This document shows, one piece after another, positions 16,110-23,579 of a stretch of 39,125 nt of DNA (position 1 is the first letter of the stretch; each line of letters opens with the position of its first letter). Both the position numbers and the translations under genes were made by a program. The notes under the pieces were generated by a model that saw only the letters and a program-made list of their open reading frames with translations, did no database searches and was not told the origin of the DNA. Source of the stretch: Bradyrhizobium sp. (GTDB taxonomy: Bacteria > Pseudomonadota > Alphaproteobacteria > Rhizobiales > Xanthobacteraceae); contig NZ_JAUYAN010000299.1 of the NCBI RefSeq assembly GCF_030693485.1, positions 1-39,125 on the forward strand. Direction: 5' to 3'.

Positions 16110-17333
16110 TCACGCCGCAGCGATCAGCGAGCCAAGCGGCACATCCAGCGCGTACACGAAACCGGTGGGAGCGTAGGAAAGCTGCACCTGGCCGTTCAAT
16201 TGCTGGCCGAGCGACTCCATCATGCGGGTGCCGAAGCTGCGGCGTTCCGGCGGCTTGACCGGCGGGCCGCCCCTTTCGGTCCAGGTCAAATGCAGCCGCT
16301 GCTTGTCGTCGTCGATGGTCCAGGCGATCTCGACGCGCCCGGTCGGGATCGAGAGCGCGCCGAATTTCGTGGTGTTGGTGCAGAGCTCGTTGAACGTCAT
16401 CGCCAGCGCTATGACGGCGCCCGAAGTGACCCGGATATCCGGCCCGTTGAAGTGAAAGCGCCGGGCGCCCTGGCTTTCGAACGGCTCAGTCGCGCCGCTG
16501 AAGGTGTGGGTGAGGCTGGCATTGGACCAGCTGATCTGCATCAGCAGATCGTGGGCGCGGCCGAGCGCGGCGAGCCGGCCCTCCATGGCCTGCTGGCCGT
16601 GCTCGATACTAGGCGCGGCGCGGAAGCTTTGCGACGCGATGGCGCTTACGGTGGCCAGCGTATTCTTGATGCGATGATGCAGTTCACCCAGGATCAGCTT
16701 CTGCAGTTTGTCGGCAGCCTCGCGCTCCTTGGCGTCGATTCCGGCCTGCGCCAGCAGCACCTTGGCATCGATGCCGGCCTGTTCGAGCAACACCCGAAGG
16801 CTGTCATTTTCCGCCGACAGCACGGCCTCGTGCGCCGAGAGCGGCGGCTCGATCGGCACCGCCACGTGAATTAGCGCTGTAGAACGAATTGCTGCTGCTG
16901 TTTGAACGACCTCTTCTTCCGGCGGAATGACCGGTCTCGCAACGATCTTGAGTGCGCCGTGCCCGACCATGGTCTGCAATTCGGTGATCATCTGCTGCAT
17001 CCCAAGCGGTTTGCCGAAGAAGCGGCTGTCGACCGGCCGTTCCGCCTCGGATGGCTTCACCTGGCCTGAGACCAGGATGATCTTGATATCGGGCCAGCGG
17101 CTGTGCACCGTGTGGGCGAGCTTCAGGCCGTCCATGGTTCCGGGCATTTGAATGTCGGTAAACAGCAGCGAAATGTCCGAGCGAGATTCCAGGATCGACA
17201 TCGCCTCGTCGGCATTGACGGCTTCGACCGAATGAAACCCGGCATCCTCCACGATATCGACGGCGCGCATGCGCAGCATCATTTCGTCCTCGACAATGAG
17301 GACGTTCGGCACGTCGGTTGAATCCGCGGACAT
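16110..17333 (-). CDS. Response regulator-HWE histidine kinase fusion
   Basis: A 407-residue soluble signalling protein. Residues 8-125 are a receiver domain with acidic pair Glu15/Asp16, phosphoacceptor Asp60 (LLFTDIQMPG) and the conserved Lys in FFGKP. A linker follows with two near-identical 11-residue units at 181-202. The HWE-type kinase core has the H-box ELHHRIKN with His220 as the likely phosphoacceptor, NELCTNTTKFGAL as the N-box, and the W-x-E signature in LTWTERGG. There are no membrane helices or PAS domain, so its input must come from phosphorylation of the receiver. HWE kinases in this group often feed stress regulation. No PhyR, NepR or EcfG gene is in the window. Confidence 0.92.
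   Translation of the reverse strand: MSADSTDVPNVLIVEDEMMLRMRAVDIVEDAGFHSVEAVNADEAMSILESRSDISLLFTDIQMPGTMDGLKLAHTVHSRWPDIKIILVSGQVKPSEAERPVDSRFFGKPLGMQQMITELQTMVGHGALKIVARPVIPPEEEVVQTAAAIRSTALIHVAVPIEPPLSAHEAVLSAENDSLRVLLEQAGIDAKVLLAQAGIDAKEREAADKLQKLILGELHHRIKNTLATVSAIASQSFRAAPSIEHGQQAMEGRLAALGRAHDLLMQISWSNASLTHTFSGATEPFESQGARRFHFNGPDIRVTSGAVIALAMTFNELCTNTTKFGALSIPTGRVEIAWTIDDDKQRLHLTWTERGGPPVKPPERRSFGTRMMESLGQQLNGQVQLSYAPTGFVYALDVPLGSLIAAA
16728..16793 (-). repeat. 33-bp tandem duplication inside the HWE kinase linker
   Basis: Two consecutive 33-nt units encode VLLEQAGIDAK (residues 181-191) and VLLAQAGIDAK (192-202), differing at one residue with several silent changes. The 11-residue period fits a hendecad coiled coil that continues into the KEREAADKLQKLI helix before the H-box. 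Confidence 0.9.
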
Positions 17334-17710
17334 GGGGACCTACTTTTACTCGAGGAAGCCGATGCAGAATCGACCGGGGGAAGGTCGATTGCTGCGCCTA
17401 TCCGGGGTAAATAGCGAGCTAAATCAGGAAAGGAACTATTCTCGACGCCGGTGATTATGGCCTTGGCAATAATGCTGTCCGGCGCGTTGCCACCGAGATC
17501 GGAAGTCTTTTTTAACGCTTGCTGCAAAATTCTCATTCCCGGATGACTTCAGGCAAGGGCGTGAAATCGGCTGGCTGCTTGTATTCGACGGATCCGGTAG
17601 CCATTTCGTGAAGGCGACTGAAGCGGGCGGACCGGATTGCCTGGTCCGGTTTCAAAGCGACAATTCGTGTCGAGCAAATTTCAGACAACCATAACATCGG
17701 AGTAATCAGT
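17334..17710. other. 377-nt intergenic region between divergent HWE kinase and transglutaminase genes
   Basis: This stretch has lower G/C than its surroundings and must hold the promoters of both genes. The only motifs I see are an EcfG-like pattern on minus (17514-17539) and an SD-like GGAG at 17699-17702 before the TTG start of the transglutaminase gene. A small minus-strand open frame starting at ATG 17536 and running into the kinase start has weak codon bias and is not called. Confidence 0.6.
17514..17539 (-). promoter_or_regulatory. Candidate sigma-EcfG-like promoter upstream of the HWE kinase
   Basis: On the minus strand, GGAAT (17539-17535) is followed by 17 nt and then CGTT (17517-17514). 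This matches the alphaproteobacterial general-stress promoter pattern GGAAC-N16/17-CGTT except for one base in the -35. It lies about 180 nt upstream of the kinase start. A single short motif of this kind can arise by chance. Confidence 0.3.
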
Positions 17711-18526
17711 TTGAAGATCCGCGTCGGGTACGAGATGATTTACGACTTTCCGCAACCCACGCCAGTCATCATGGTGCTGGGGGCGCATTTCACGCGGGCA
17801 TCCGACGTCATCATTCCCGATTTTCTGACCGTCAGCCCGTCGGTCGAGATCATGCCGTATCGCGACGGTTTTGGTAACTGGTGCAGCCGCATTGTCGCAC
17901 CCGCCGGCCGCGTGCGGCTGGCCGCCGACGGCATGGTCCGCGACAGTGGCTTGCCCGATCCAGTCGTGCCTTCGGCCGTTCAGCATGCGGTGGAAGACCT
18001 GCCGGCGGAGACCCTGGTCTATCTGCTCGGCAGCCGCTATTGCGAGACTGATCGGTTGTCCGACATGGCCTGGAAGCTGTTCGAGAAAACCCCGCCGGGG
18101 TGGGCGCGGGTTCAGGCGATCTGCGACTTCGTTCACAACCACATCAAGTTCGGCTACGAGCACGCCCGTGCCACCAAGACCGCGGCGGATGCGTTCGACG
18201 AGGGCAAGGGCGTCTGTCGCGATTATGCCCACCTCGCCATCACCTTCTGCCGCTGCATGAATATTCCGGCGCGCTACTGTACCGGCTATCTCGGCGACAT
18301 AGGCACACCAAAGCCTTGGGCCGCCGGCGATTTTGCCGGCTGGTTCGAGGCCTATCTCGGCGGCCACTGGCACACCTTCGACCCCCGCAACAACATCCCG
18401 CGGATCGGCCGGGTGCTGATCGCGCAGGGCCGCGACGCCTCCGACGTGCCGATCACGCAGACTTTCGGTCCGAACACGCTGGTGAGTTTCAAGGTCTGGA
18501 CCGACGAAGTCGAGGAAGGCTCCTAA
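17711..18526 (+). CDS. Transglutaminase-like protein (cysteine protease fold)
   Basis: A 271-residue protein with a transglutaminase-like core. The nucleophile Cys169 lies in GKGVCRDYAHLA, and the WHTFDPRNN segment (residues 220-228) supplies the Asp-containing end of the motif. At the place where a catalytic His is usually found (HAW-type motif) the sequence is DFAGWFEAYL, with Ala209, so the triad may be completed by another residue or be incomplete. The N-terminal domain (YDFPQPTPVIMVLG) is the beta-rich extension common in this bacterial group. The start is TTG at 17711, with GGAG 8 nt upstream. It has no signal peptide. Function is unknown; bacterial relatives are thought to be cytoplasmic proteases or peptide ligases. 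Confidence 0.88.
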   Translation: MKIRVGYEMIYDFPQPTPVIMVLGAHFTRASDVIIPDFLTVSPSVEIMPYRDGFGNWCSRIVAPAGRVRLAADGMVRDSGLPDPVVPSAVQHAVEDLPAETLVYLLGSRYCETDRLSDMAWKLFEKTPPGWARVQAICDFVHNHIKFGYEHARATKTAADAFDEGKGVCRDYAHLAITFCRCMNIPARYCTGYLGDIGTPKPWAAGDFAGWFEAYLGGHWHTFDPRNNIPRIGRVLIAQGRDASDVPITQTFGPNTLVSFKVWTDEVEEGS

Positions 18527-19200
18527 GCCTTCTTCGTCGCGAACCAGATCAGGTGGCGCGCGCCGCTGCGTTTGGTGGTGGCGCGCACTGCGACTTCGTT
18601 GACCTCGAAGCCGGCGTTGCGCAGCCGCCTGGCGAAGGCCGGGTGCGGCCCCGACGACCAGACCGCGAGCACACCGCCCGGCCTCAACGCCCGATGGATC
18701 GCCTGCAGCCCCTTCGCATCGTAGAGCGCGTCATTGGCCTTGCGAATCAAGCCCTCCGGGCCGTTGTCGACATCGAGCAGGATGGCGTCGAACGCCCGGG
18801 GTTTGGATGCGATGACCTCGATGACATCGGCGCTCAGGATTTTCGCGCGCGGATCGTCGAGGCTGTCGCCGAAGATGTCGGCCATCGGGCCGCGTGCCCA
18901 GGCGATCACGGCGGGCACCAGTTCCGCTACCGTAATCCGCGCTTGCGGCCCCAGCACCGCGAGTGCGGCGCGCAGCGTAAAGCCCATGCCCAACCCGCCG
19001 ATCAGCAGATGCGGCGCCTTGACCGCCTCCAGCCTTCGGCAGGCCAGCGTCGCGAGCGCCTCCTCCGATCCCGAGAGGCGGCTGCTCATCAACTCGTTCT
19101 GGCCCAGCTTCATGGAAAATTCGACGCCGCGCTGCATCAGGCGAAGTTCGACGTCCGAACCGGGCACGCGCGTCGTATCGATCTGTTTCCACGGAATCAT
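18523..19200 (-). CDS. Spermidine synthase-like SAM-fold protein
   Basis: A 225-residue Rossmann-fold protein related to the spermidine synthase/methyltransferase superfamily. The nucleotide loop is LLIGGLGMGFTLRAAL near residues 65-80, followed by VAELVPAVIAW and the acidic catalytic-region stretch AILLDVDNGPEGL. It is shorter than true SpeE and lacks its N-terminal beta domain, so polyamine synthesis is unproven; many bacterial copies are annotated only by fold. Its stop overlaps the transglutaminase stop by 4 nt on the opposite strand. The start ATG has no visible ribosome site and lies 2 nt past a strong hairpin, which may limit its translation. Confidence 0.82.
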   Translation of the reverse strand: MIPWKQIDTTRVPGSDVELRLMQRGVEFSMKLGQNELMSSRLSGSEEALATLACRRLEAVKAPHLLIGGLGMGFTLRAALAVLGPQARITVAELVPAVIAWARGPMADIFGDSLDDPRAKILSADVIEVIASKPRAFDAILLDVDNGPEGLIRKANDALYDAKGLQAIHRALRPGGVLAVWSSGPHPAFARRLRNAGFEVNEVAVRATTKRSGARHLIWFATKKA

Positions 19201-19202
19201 CC

Positions 19203-19242
19203 GGGGCTTTTACGCCGCTTTGGCGGCATCGTGCAAAGCCCC
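19203..19242 (-). terminator. Stem-loop between the esterase stop and the SpeE-like start
   Basis: Outer arms GGGGCTTT (19203-19210) and AAAGCCCC (19235-19242) enclose a second hairpin, GCCGC-TTTG-GCGGC (19214-19227). It begins 1 nt after the esterase stop codon and ends 2 nt before the SpeE-like ATG, filling the gap. It could terminate the esterase transcript or mask the next start. Confidence 0.6.
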
Positions 19243-19243
19243 G

Positions 19244-20665
19244 CTATTGGCCGATCGGGCAAGTGCCGGGCTTCTGGCAGGGCGCGGGCGCAGAGCGCGT
19301 GGTGGCCGGGGCCTCGTTGGACGTCGGACCTTCGGCTCCATTGACGATTGGCGAGACGCGCCAACGGTAGGCCGTTCGCGGCGTCAACCCTGAATCCGCG
19401 AAGCTCGGACCCGCCACATCGGCCACGACGGTGAATGGACCGTCGGCGCCAGCACGAAAGATTCGATACGCCGTGGTTGCCGCCAGCGGAGTCCACGCCA
19501 GATCCGCCGATGTATCCGAGGTGTCGATCACCTTGAGCGGTTTCGGCGCGCCGGTAGGCGGCACCGCTGCCGCGGGCGCCGCGCCCGCCGTCAGCGCGTC
19601 GAGCATCGCCTTGATGGCGCGAATCTGCGCGCCGGATTTCGTGACGTAATTATCGGCGTGGTTGACGTAGCTCCACCAGTCCCAGCACGCCTGCGGATTG
19701 AACGGCGCGAACGAGCTAGCCGTGGTTTGCGGATAGAGCACGATCAGGCGGTTGCTGTCGGCCCAGGCGTTGTAGCCGGTATCGTCGATGAAGCGCCGGC
19801 CGATAGTGCCGACATTCTGCCTGCATCCATGCAAGGCGATGTGGACGCGGCATGCCGCGCCCTGCTCGCATTCCCCGGGAACGAACACGAAACCGGCTTG
19901 ATCCAGACTGAGCCGACCTGGATCGTCCGGCCTGGTGTAGAGCGACTGTTCGAAACGCTTGATGGTCCCGGTCAATGGCCCGCGGTTCGGCGGGTTCAAC
20001 GCACCGTAAACATGTTGCAGGATGATTCCGGCCTGATCGTAGCCGCATTTGTTGATAAACGGCGCGGCGTTGACCTGGCAGTCGTTGAGGCCCTCGACCT
20101 GCTTGTCGGGCGCAACGGCCAGCGAGTGACCCGCTCCGACGGTGGTCTGGTAGTAGAGGTTGCCGCGGTTGGCCTCGCCCAGATAGTGACGATAGAAATC
20201 CGCCGCGGCATCGGTGACCGACTTCGCCACGACCGCGTCGTTGTAGCCATGGAACAGATATATCTTCTGTCGAGCGACGAACTGCAGGGGATCGATATCG
20301 CCGGAGGCCGATTTGGCGGCCGCCTTCTCGAAAGAGTGGTTCATTTCCCGCGGCGGCCCTTTCATGCACGAGCCGGTCGCGGTCAGGATCGGCAGCGTGT
20401 ATCCGTTCATGATGTCGTTGGCGTCAGCCCTGGCGCACCAATACGGTCCGCCCGCGACCACGCCGACACCCTTGATCACCGAAGACCAGGCGGTTCCGAA
20501 CTGAACCGCCATGAACGCACCGGAGGAGATGCCCGATATCGAGCTCTCGCGGATGTCGGCGTTGTAGCCCGACAGTCTCGCGGGCTCGGCAGCCAGCGCC
20601 GGGGCGGCCATCCATGCCACACAGCTCAAAGCGATAGCCGTCCGGCGCCATCCGGCAACGTTCAT
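19244..20665 (-). CDS. PHB depolymerase-family esterase (type 2 catalytic domain) with fibronectin III domain
   Basis: A 473-residue secreted alpha/beta hydrolase. The signal peptide is cleaved near ALAA at residue 26. The nucleophile elbow GISSG gives Ser47. It lies near the N-terminus, as in extracellular type 2 PHB depolymerase domains. An oxyanion-region HGCRQN segment lies around residue 275. A proline/alanine linker near 360 is followed by a fibronectin type III domain (KPLKVIDTSDTSADLAWTPL onward) and a short Cys-containing tail. It likely hydrolyses short- or medium-chain polyhydroxyalkanoate or related esters outside the cytoplasm. No PHB synthesis genes are near. It seems to be a single-gene unit followed by a strong hairpin. 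Confidence 0.9.
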   Translation of the reverse strand: MNVAGWRRTAIALSCVAWMAAPALAAEPARLSGYNADIRESSISGISSGAFMAVQFGTAWSSVIKGVGVVAGGPYWCARADANDIMNGYTLPILTATGSCMKGPPREMNHSFEKAAAKSASGDIDPLQFVARQKIYLFHGYNDAVVAKSVTDAAADFYRHYLGEANRGNLYYQTTVGAGHSLAVAPDKQVEGLNDCQVNAAPFINKCGYDQAGIILQHVYGALNPPNRGPLTGTIKRFEQSLYTRPDDPGRLSLDQAGFVFVPGECEQGAACRVHIALHGCRQNVGTIGRRFIDDTGYNAWADSNRLIVLYPQTTASSFAPFNPQACWDWWSYVNHADNYVTKSGAQIRAIKAMLDALTAGAAPAAAVPPTGAPKPLKVIDTSDTSADLAWTPLAATTAYRIFRAGADGPFTVVADVAGPSFADSGLTPRTAYRWRVSPIVNGAEGPTSNEAPATTRSAPAPCQKPGTCPIGQ

Positions 20666-20762
20666 GAGACACTCCCCACTAAAGCATCAGCCTGTCAGAA
20701 AACATTACATTCAGAAGCCTTGCATAAGGCATGCCGAAGAACGAGCTTTCCGACGACCGCGC

Positions 20763-21383
20763 TCAAGTCCGCCGGAAAATGCAGAACTGGAAACGCTGGG
20801 TCGAGTTCCAGGGCGTGGCATGATCCTGCCGCCCGGAGTCCACCAGTTCGAAACCTTCGCCCAGTTCCTTCGCCAGGCCTGCCGCATCGTACCGGTTGAC
20901 GGGCAACCCGCTGCATTTTTCCGGACCGTCGATGGCAAACGTCCCGATGATGACATGGCCACCCGGCCTGACCGCCTGCCGCAGCCGCGCCACGTAGGCG
21001 GCGCGGTCCGCGGGATCAATCAGAAAATGAAATGCGGCCCGGTCATGCCAGATGTCGAAGGTGTGTGCCGGCTGCCATTTGGTGGCGTCCGCGACAACCC
21101 ATTCCACCCCGGTCGCGCGGTCGCCAAGCCGCGCCCTGGCGGCGTCGAGCGCGGCTTGCGAGATGTCCAGCACCGTCACGCGCTTGAACCCGCGCGCGAG
21201 CAGGCTGTCGACCAGGCGTGACGCGCCGCCGCCGATATCGATGATGGCGGACTCCGTCGCCGGTCGCGCAAGGTCAATCAGTTCGAGCGATGGCGCGGGA
21301 TCTTCCTGATACCAGCTGACTTCGGTCTCGCCTTTTGTCGTATAAACCGTTTCCCAATGGGATTTTCGGCTTCCGTCACTCAT
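20763..21383 (-). CDS. Class I SAM-dependent methyltransferase
   Basis: A 206-residue methyltransferase with SAM motif I IIDIGGGASRLVDSLL, motif II VTVLDIS with the ribose-binding Asp, a post-II DATKW segment, and the family-typical FDIWHDRAAFHFL. The N-terminus (HWETVYTTKGETEVSWYQ) is shared by small bacterial methyltransferases annotated as thiopurine- or tellurite-type. The substrate cannot be assigned. Start ATG 21383 is chosen because CGGAG precedes it; the longer frame reads into the divergent neighbour. The gap to the divergent phosphorylase-like gene is only 40 nt, so the two probably share one regulatory region. Confidence 0.9.
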   Translation of the reverse strand: MSDGSRKSHWETVYTTKGETEVSWYQEDPAPSLELIDLARPATESAIIDIGGGASRLVDSLLARGFKRVTVLDISQAALDAARARLGDRATGVEWVVADATKWQPAHTFDIWHDRAAFHFLIDPADRAAYVARLRQAVRPGGHVIIGTFAIDGPEKCSGLPVNRYDAAGLAKELGEGFELVDSGRQDHATPWNSTQRFQFCIFRRT

Positions 21384-21423
21384 TAGCGAATCTCCGCTGG
21401 CCGCGTGAAAGGTGAAGATGCAG

Positions 21424-22236
21424 ATGAATACACCTCCCATACTGGACAACAAACACACGTCTTCGCCATCCATATTTGCGGTTTCGGCCCTGTTGCGCGA
21501 AGCGCGACGGCAGAAGAAGCTTGAAGTTGCTGACGTGCCGAGCGTCTGCATCCTGGACCCGGACGGCGATCTTGTCCGGACGCTCCGCGTGGCAGGAAAA
21601 ACCATACGGTTTGAAAACTGGCCCTGCTACCATACCGAACTCGATTGCTTCTCACTCGGCGGGCAACAAGTCGGAATCGTCGGCCGCGTGGTGGGATCGT
21701 CTTTCGCCGTGCTGGTCGCAGAGGAACTGTTTGCAAGCGGCTGTCGTCTCCTGGTGAGCCTTACTTCAGCCGGGCAAATCGTGACGTCGGGACGGCCGCC
21801 CTATTTCGTGATCATTGACCGCGCGCTGCGGGACGAAGGGACCAGTTATCATTATGCGCCGCCCGCCGAATTCGCGAACGCGGACCCGCGGTTGGTGGCG
21901 ATGGCATGGAAAGCGATGTCGGCGCACAAGCCGCGCTGCGTCGTTGGGTCGAGCTGGACCACGGACGCTCCGTTCCGGGAGACCGCGGAAGCCATCGACT
22001 TCGCGAGAAGCAAGGGTGTCCTCGCGGTCGAAATGGAAGCGGCCGCTCTCTATGCTTTTGCGAGCGCCGCGGGAGTGAAGGTCCTTTGTCTGGCCCATGT
22101 GACCAATACGATGGGGCAATCCGGCGACGATTTTGAAAAGGGCGAGGCCGACGGCACCAGCGATGCGCTCGCAGCGCTGGACAAGATCGTCCGCGCTATT
22201 TGCGCTGAAGCATCCGAACGGCCTGCCGCGAAATGA
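21424..22236 (+). CDS. Nucleoside phosphorylase-like protein (PNP/UDP family)
   Basis: A 270-residue protein with the phosphorylase core: GIVGRVVGSSFAVLVAEEL and LVSLTSAGQI in the first half, and VLAVEMEAAALYAFA near residue 200, the ribose-binding Met-Glu pair of this superfamily. It may cleave purine or modified nucleosides; the exact substrate is not readable. The start is uncertain: ATG 21424 has AGGTGAAG 6 nt upstream and is preferred over ATG 21418 or GTG 21412. A DsrE-family gene with its own promoter follows on the same strand. Confidence 0.85.
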   Translation: MNTPPILDNKHTSSPSIFAVSALLREARRQKKLEVADVPSVCILDPDGDLVRTLRVAGKTIRFENWPCYHTELDCFSLGGQQVGIVGRVVGSSFAVLVAEELFASGCRLLVSLTSAGQIVTSGRPPYFVIIDRALRDEGTSYHYAPPAEFANADPRLVAMAWKAMSAHKPRCVVGSSWTTDAPFRETAEAIDFARSKGVLAVEMEAAALYAFASAAGVKVLCLAHVTNTMGQSGDDFEKGEADGTSDALAALDKIVRAICAEASERPAAK

Positions 22237-22253
22237 GCTCCCTGGGCGCCCGC

Positions 22254-22294
22254 TTGACCTAAATCAAAAGAAAGAACCCATCAGCGCCTAACTT
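22254..22294 (+). promoter_or_regulatory. FixK/FNR-type box with matching -10 (class II promoter)
   Basis: TTGACCTAAATCAA at 22254-22267 matches the TTGA-N6-TCAA consensus of FNR/FixK2 in both half-sites. TAACTT at 22289-22294 follows at the position expected for a -10 if the box is centred at -41.5, predicting a transcript start near 22302. This fits oxygen-limited activation of the DsrE-like gene. FixK/FNR proteins are known regulators in this bacterial group. Confidence 0.65.
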
Positions 22295-22374
22295 TCGACT
22301 TGTCGCGCGCGGCGAGATAGATCGCGTCGGGCATGAAGCCGGGAGCTGCTATCCGGTTCGTGAGTGGCGCGTCG

Positions 22375-22728
22375 ATGAAAGGCCTGTTCATCGTCAACGA
22401 TCCGCCCTACGGCACGGAGCGCGTCTATAATGCGCTGAGGCTCGCGCATGCCTTCGTGAAGAAGGATCCTTCGATGCAGGTAACCGTATTCTTGATGGCG
22501 GATGCCGTATTGGCGGGCAAGGCCAATCAAAAGACGCCCGACGGCTACTACAATGTGGAGCGGATGTTGAAACGCGTTCTCAGCAGCCGCGGAGCGGTGC
22601 TCTTGTGCGGCACCTGCATGGACGCGCGCGGCATTGGCGACGCCGAACTGATAGAGGGGGCACGTCGCAGCACGATGGACGAACTCGCCGGCGCAACCAT
22701 CGAAGCCGACAAGGTGCTGGTGTTCTAG
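22375..22728 (+). CDS. DsrE/DsrF-like (sulfur relay fold) protein
   Basis: A 117-residue protein starting MKGLFIVNDPPYGTERVYNA, the usual N-terminus of small DsrE-family proteins. A Cys-x-x-Cys pair lies at 78 and 81 (LLCGTCMDARG). Related proteins bind or relay sulfur, or act in redox reactions. ATG 22375 gives the normal family length; ATG 22333 would add 14 residues, and neither has a strong ribosome site. The FixK/FNR-like promoter upstream suggests it is made when oxygen is low. Confidence 0.87.
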   Translation: MKGLFIVNDPPYGTERVYNALRLAHAFVKKDPSMQVTVFLMADAVLAGKANQKTPDGYYNVERMLKRVLSSRGAVLLCGTCMDARGIGDAELIEGARRSTMDELAGATIEADKVLVF

Positions 22729-22755
22729 CGAAAGCCGGCGTCCCGACGGGTGCGC

Positions 22756-23532
22756 CTATCCCAGCATCTGGGTGTCGCCGCACACCGAGATCGCTTGCCC
22801 GGAGATCGTCTTGCCCCGCGGGCTGCACAGGAACAGGATCTGGTCGGCGATCTGCTCCGGCGTCACGTAATCCTTGATCGAGGTGTAGGAAAACGCCGTG
22901 CGCTCCATCTCGGCGTAGGAAATCCCGCGCTGCTGCGCCTTGGCCTCCAGCACCCGGCGCTGCCGGTCGCCGGCGACGAGGCCAGGCAGGATCGCATTAA
23001 CGCGGATGTTGTCCGGGCCGAGTTCGATCGACAGCGATTTGGTGAAGCCGATCACGCCCCATTTCGCCGCGGCATAGGGCGTGCGCATGGCAAAGCCGAG
23101 CCGGCCGGCCGCCGAGGAAATATTGACGATCGATGCATTCTTGCTTTTGCGCAGATGCGGCACCGCGAGACGGGTGCAGTTGAATTGCCCGGTCAGACAG
23201 ATTTCCAGGCAGCGGTCCCAGTCTTCCGGATTCATCTCCTCGACCTTGGCCGTCGGTCCGGCGACGCCGGCATTGTTGACCAGCACATCGAGGCCGCCGA
23301 GTTTTGCCAGCGTTTCCGCAAACAGCTTTTGAACCGCCGTGCGATTGGAAACATCGCAGAGCGTCGACGAGATGGCGGGATCGCTGGAGGCCAATTCAGA
23401 CAGCGCGATTTCGTCGACATCGCAGGTGTGGACCCTGGCGCCTTCGGCTGCAAAACGTTGCGCAATGGCGCGCCCGATGCCGTTGGCGCCGGCGGTTACC
23501 AGCACGCGCAAACCCTTGAGTTCGAGATCCAT
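22756..23532 (-). CDS. SDR family oxidoreductase (classical, NAD(H)-type)
   Basis: A 258-residue classical short-chain dehydrogenase. Cofactor motif TAGANGIG is at 13-20, with Asp38 after the second strand favouring NAD(H). The structural motif is NNAG, and the catalytic set is Ser140, Tyr153 and Lys157 (YAAAK). It likely oxidises a hydroxyl group of the substrate handled by the surrounding operon. It lies 47 nt downstream of the GntR gene on the same strand and probably shares its transcript. Its product could be the keto acid used by the beta-keto acid cleavage enzyme across the divergent promoter. That is an inference from position. Confidence 0.93.
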   Translation of the reverse strand: MDLELKGLRVLVTAGANGIGRAIAQRFAAEGARVHTCDVDEIALSELASSDPAISSTLCDVSNRTAVQKLFAETLAKLGGLDVLVNNAGVAGPTAKVEEMNPEDWDRCLEICLTGQFNCTRLAVPHLRKSKNASIVNISSAAGRLGFAMRTPYAAAKWGVIGFTKSLSIELGPDNIRVNAILPGLVAGDRQRRVLEAKAQQRGISYAEMERTAFSYTSIKDYVTPEQIADQILFLCSPRGKTISGQAISVCGDTQMLG

Positions 23533-23579
23533 GATCGCTCCGAGATGTCGGTTGGAAGAATGTCAATCGGCAAAACCCG

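Noticed and set aside
17432..17453. GGAAC on plus as an EcfG promoter for the transglutaminase gene
   Set aside because: No GTT-type -10 is found 16-17 nt downstream.
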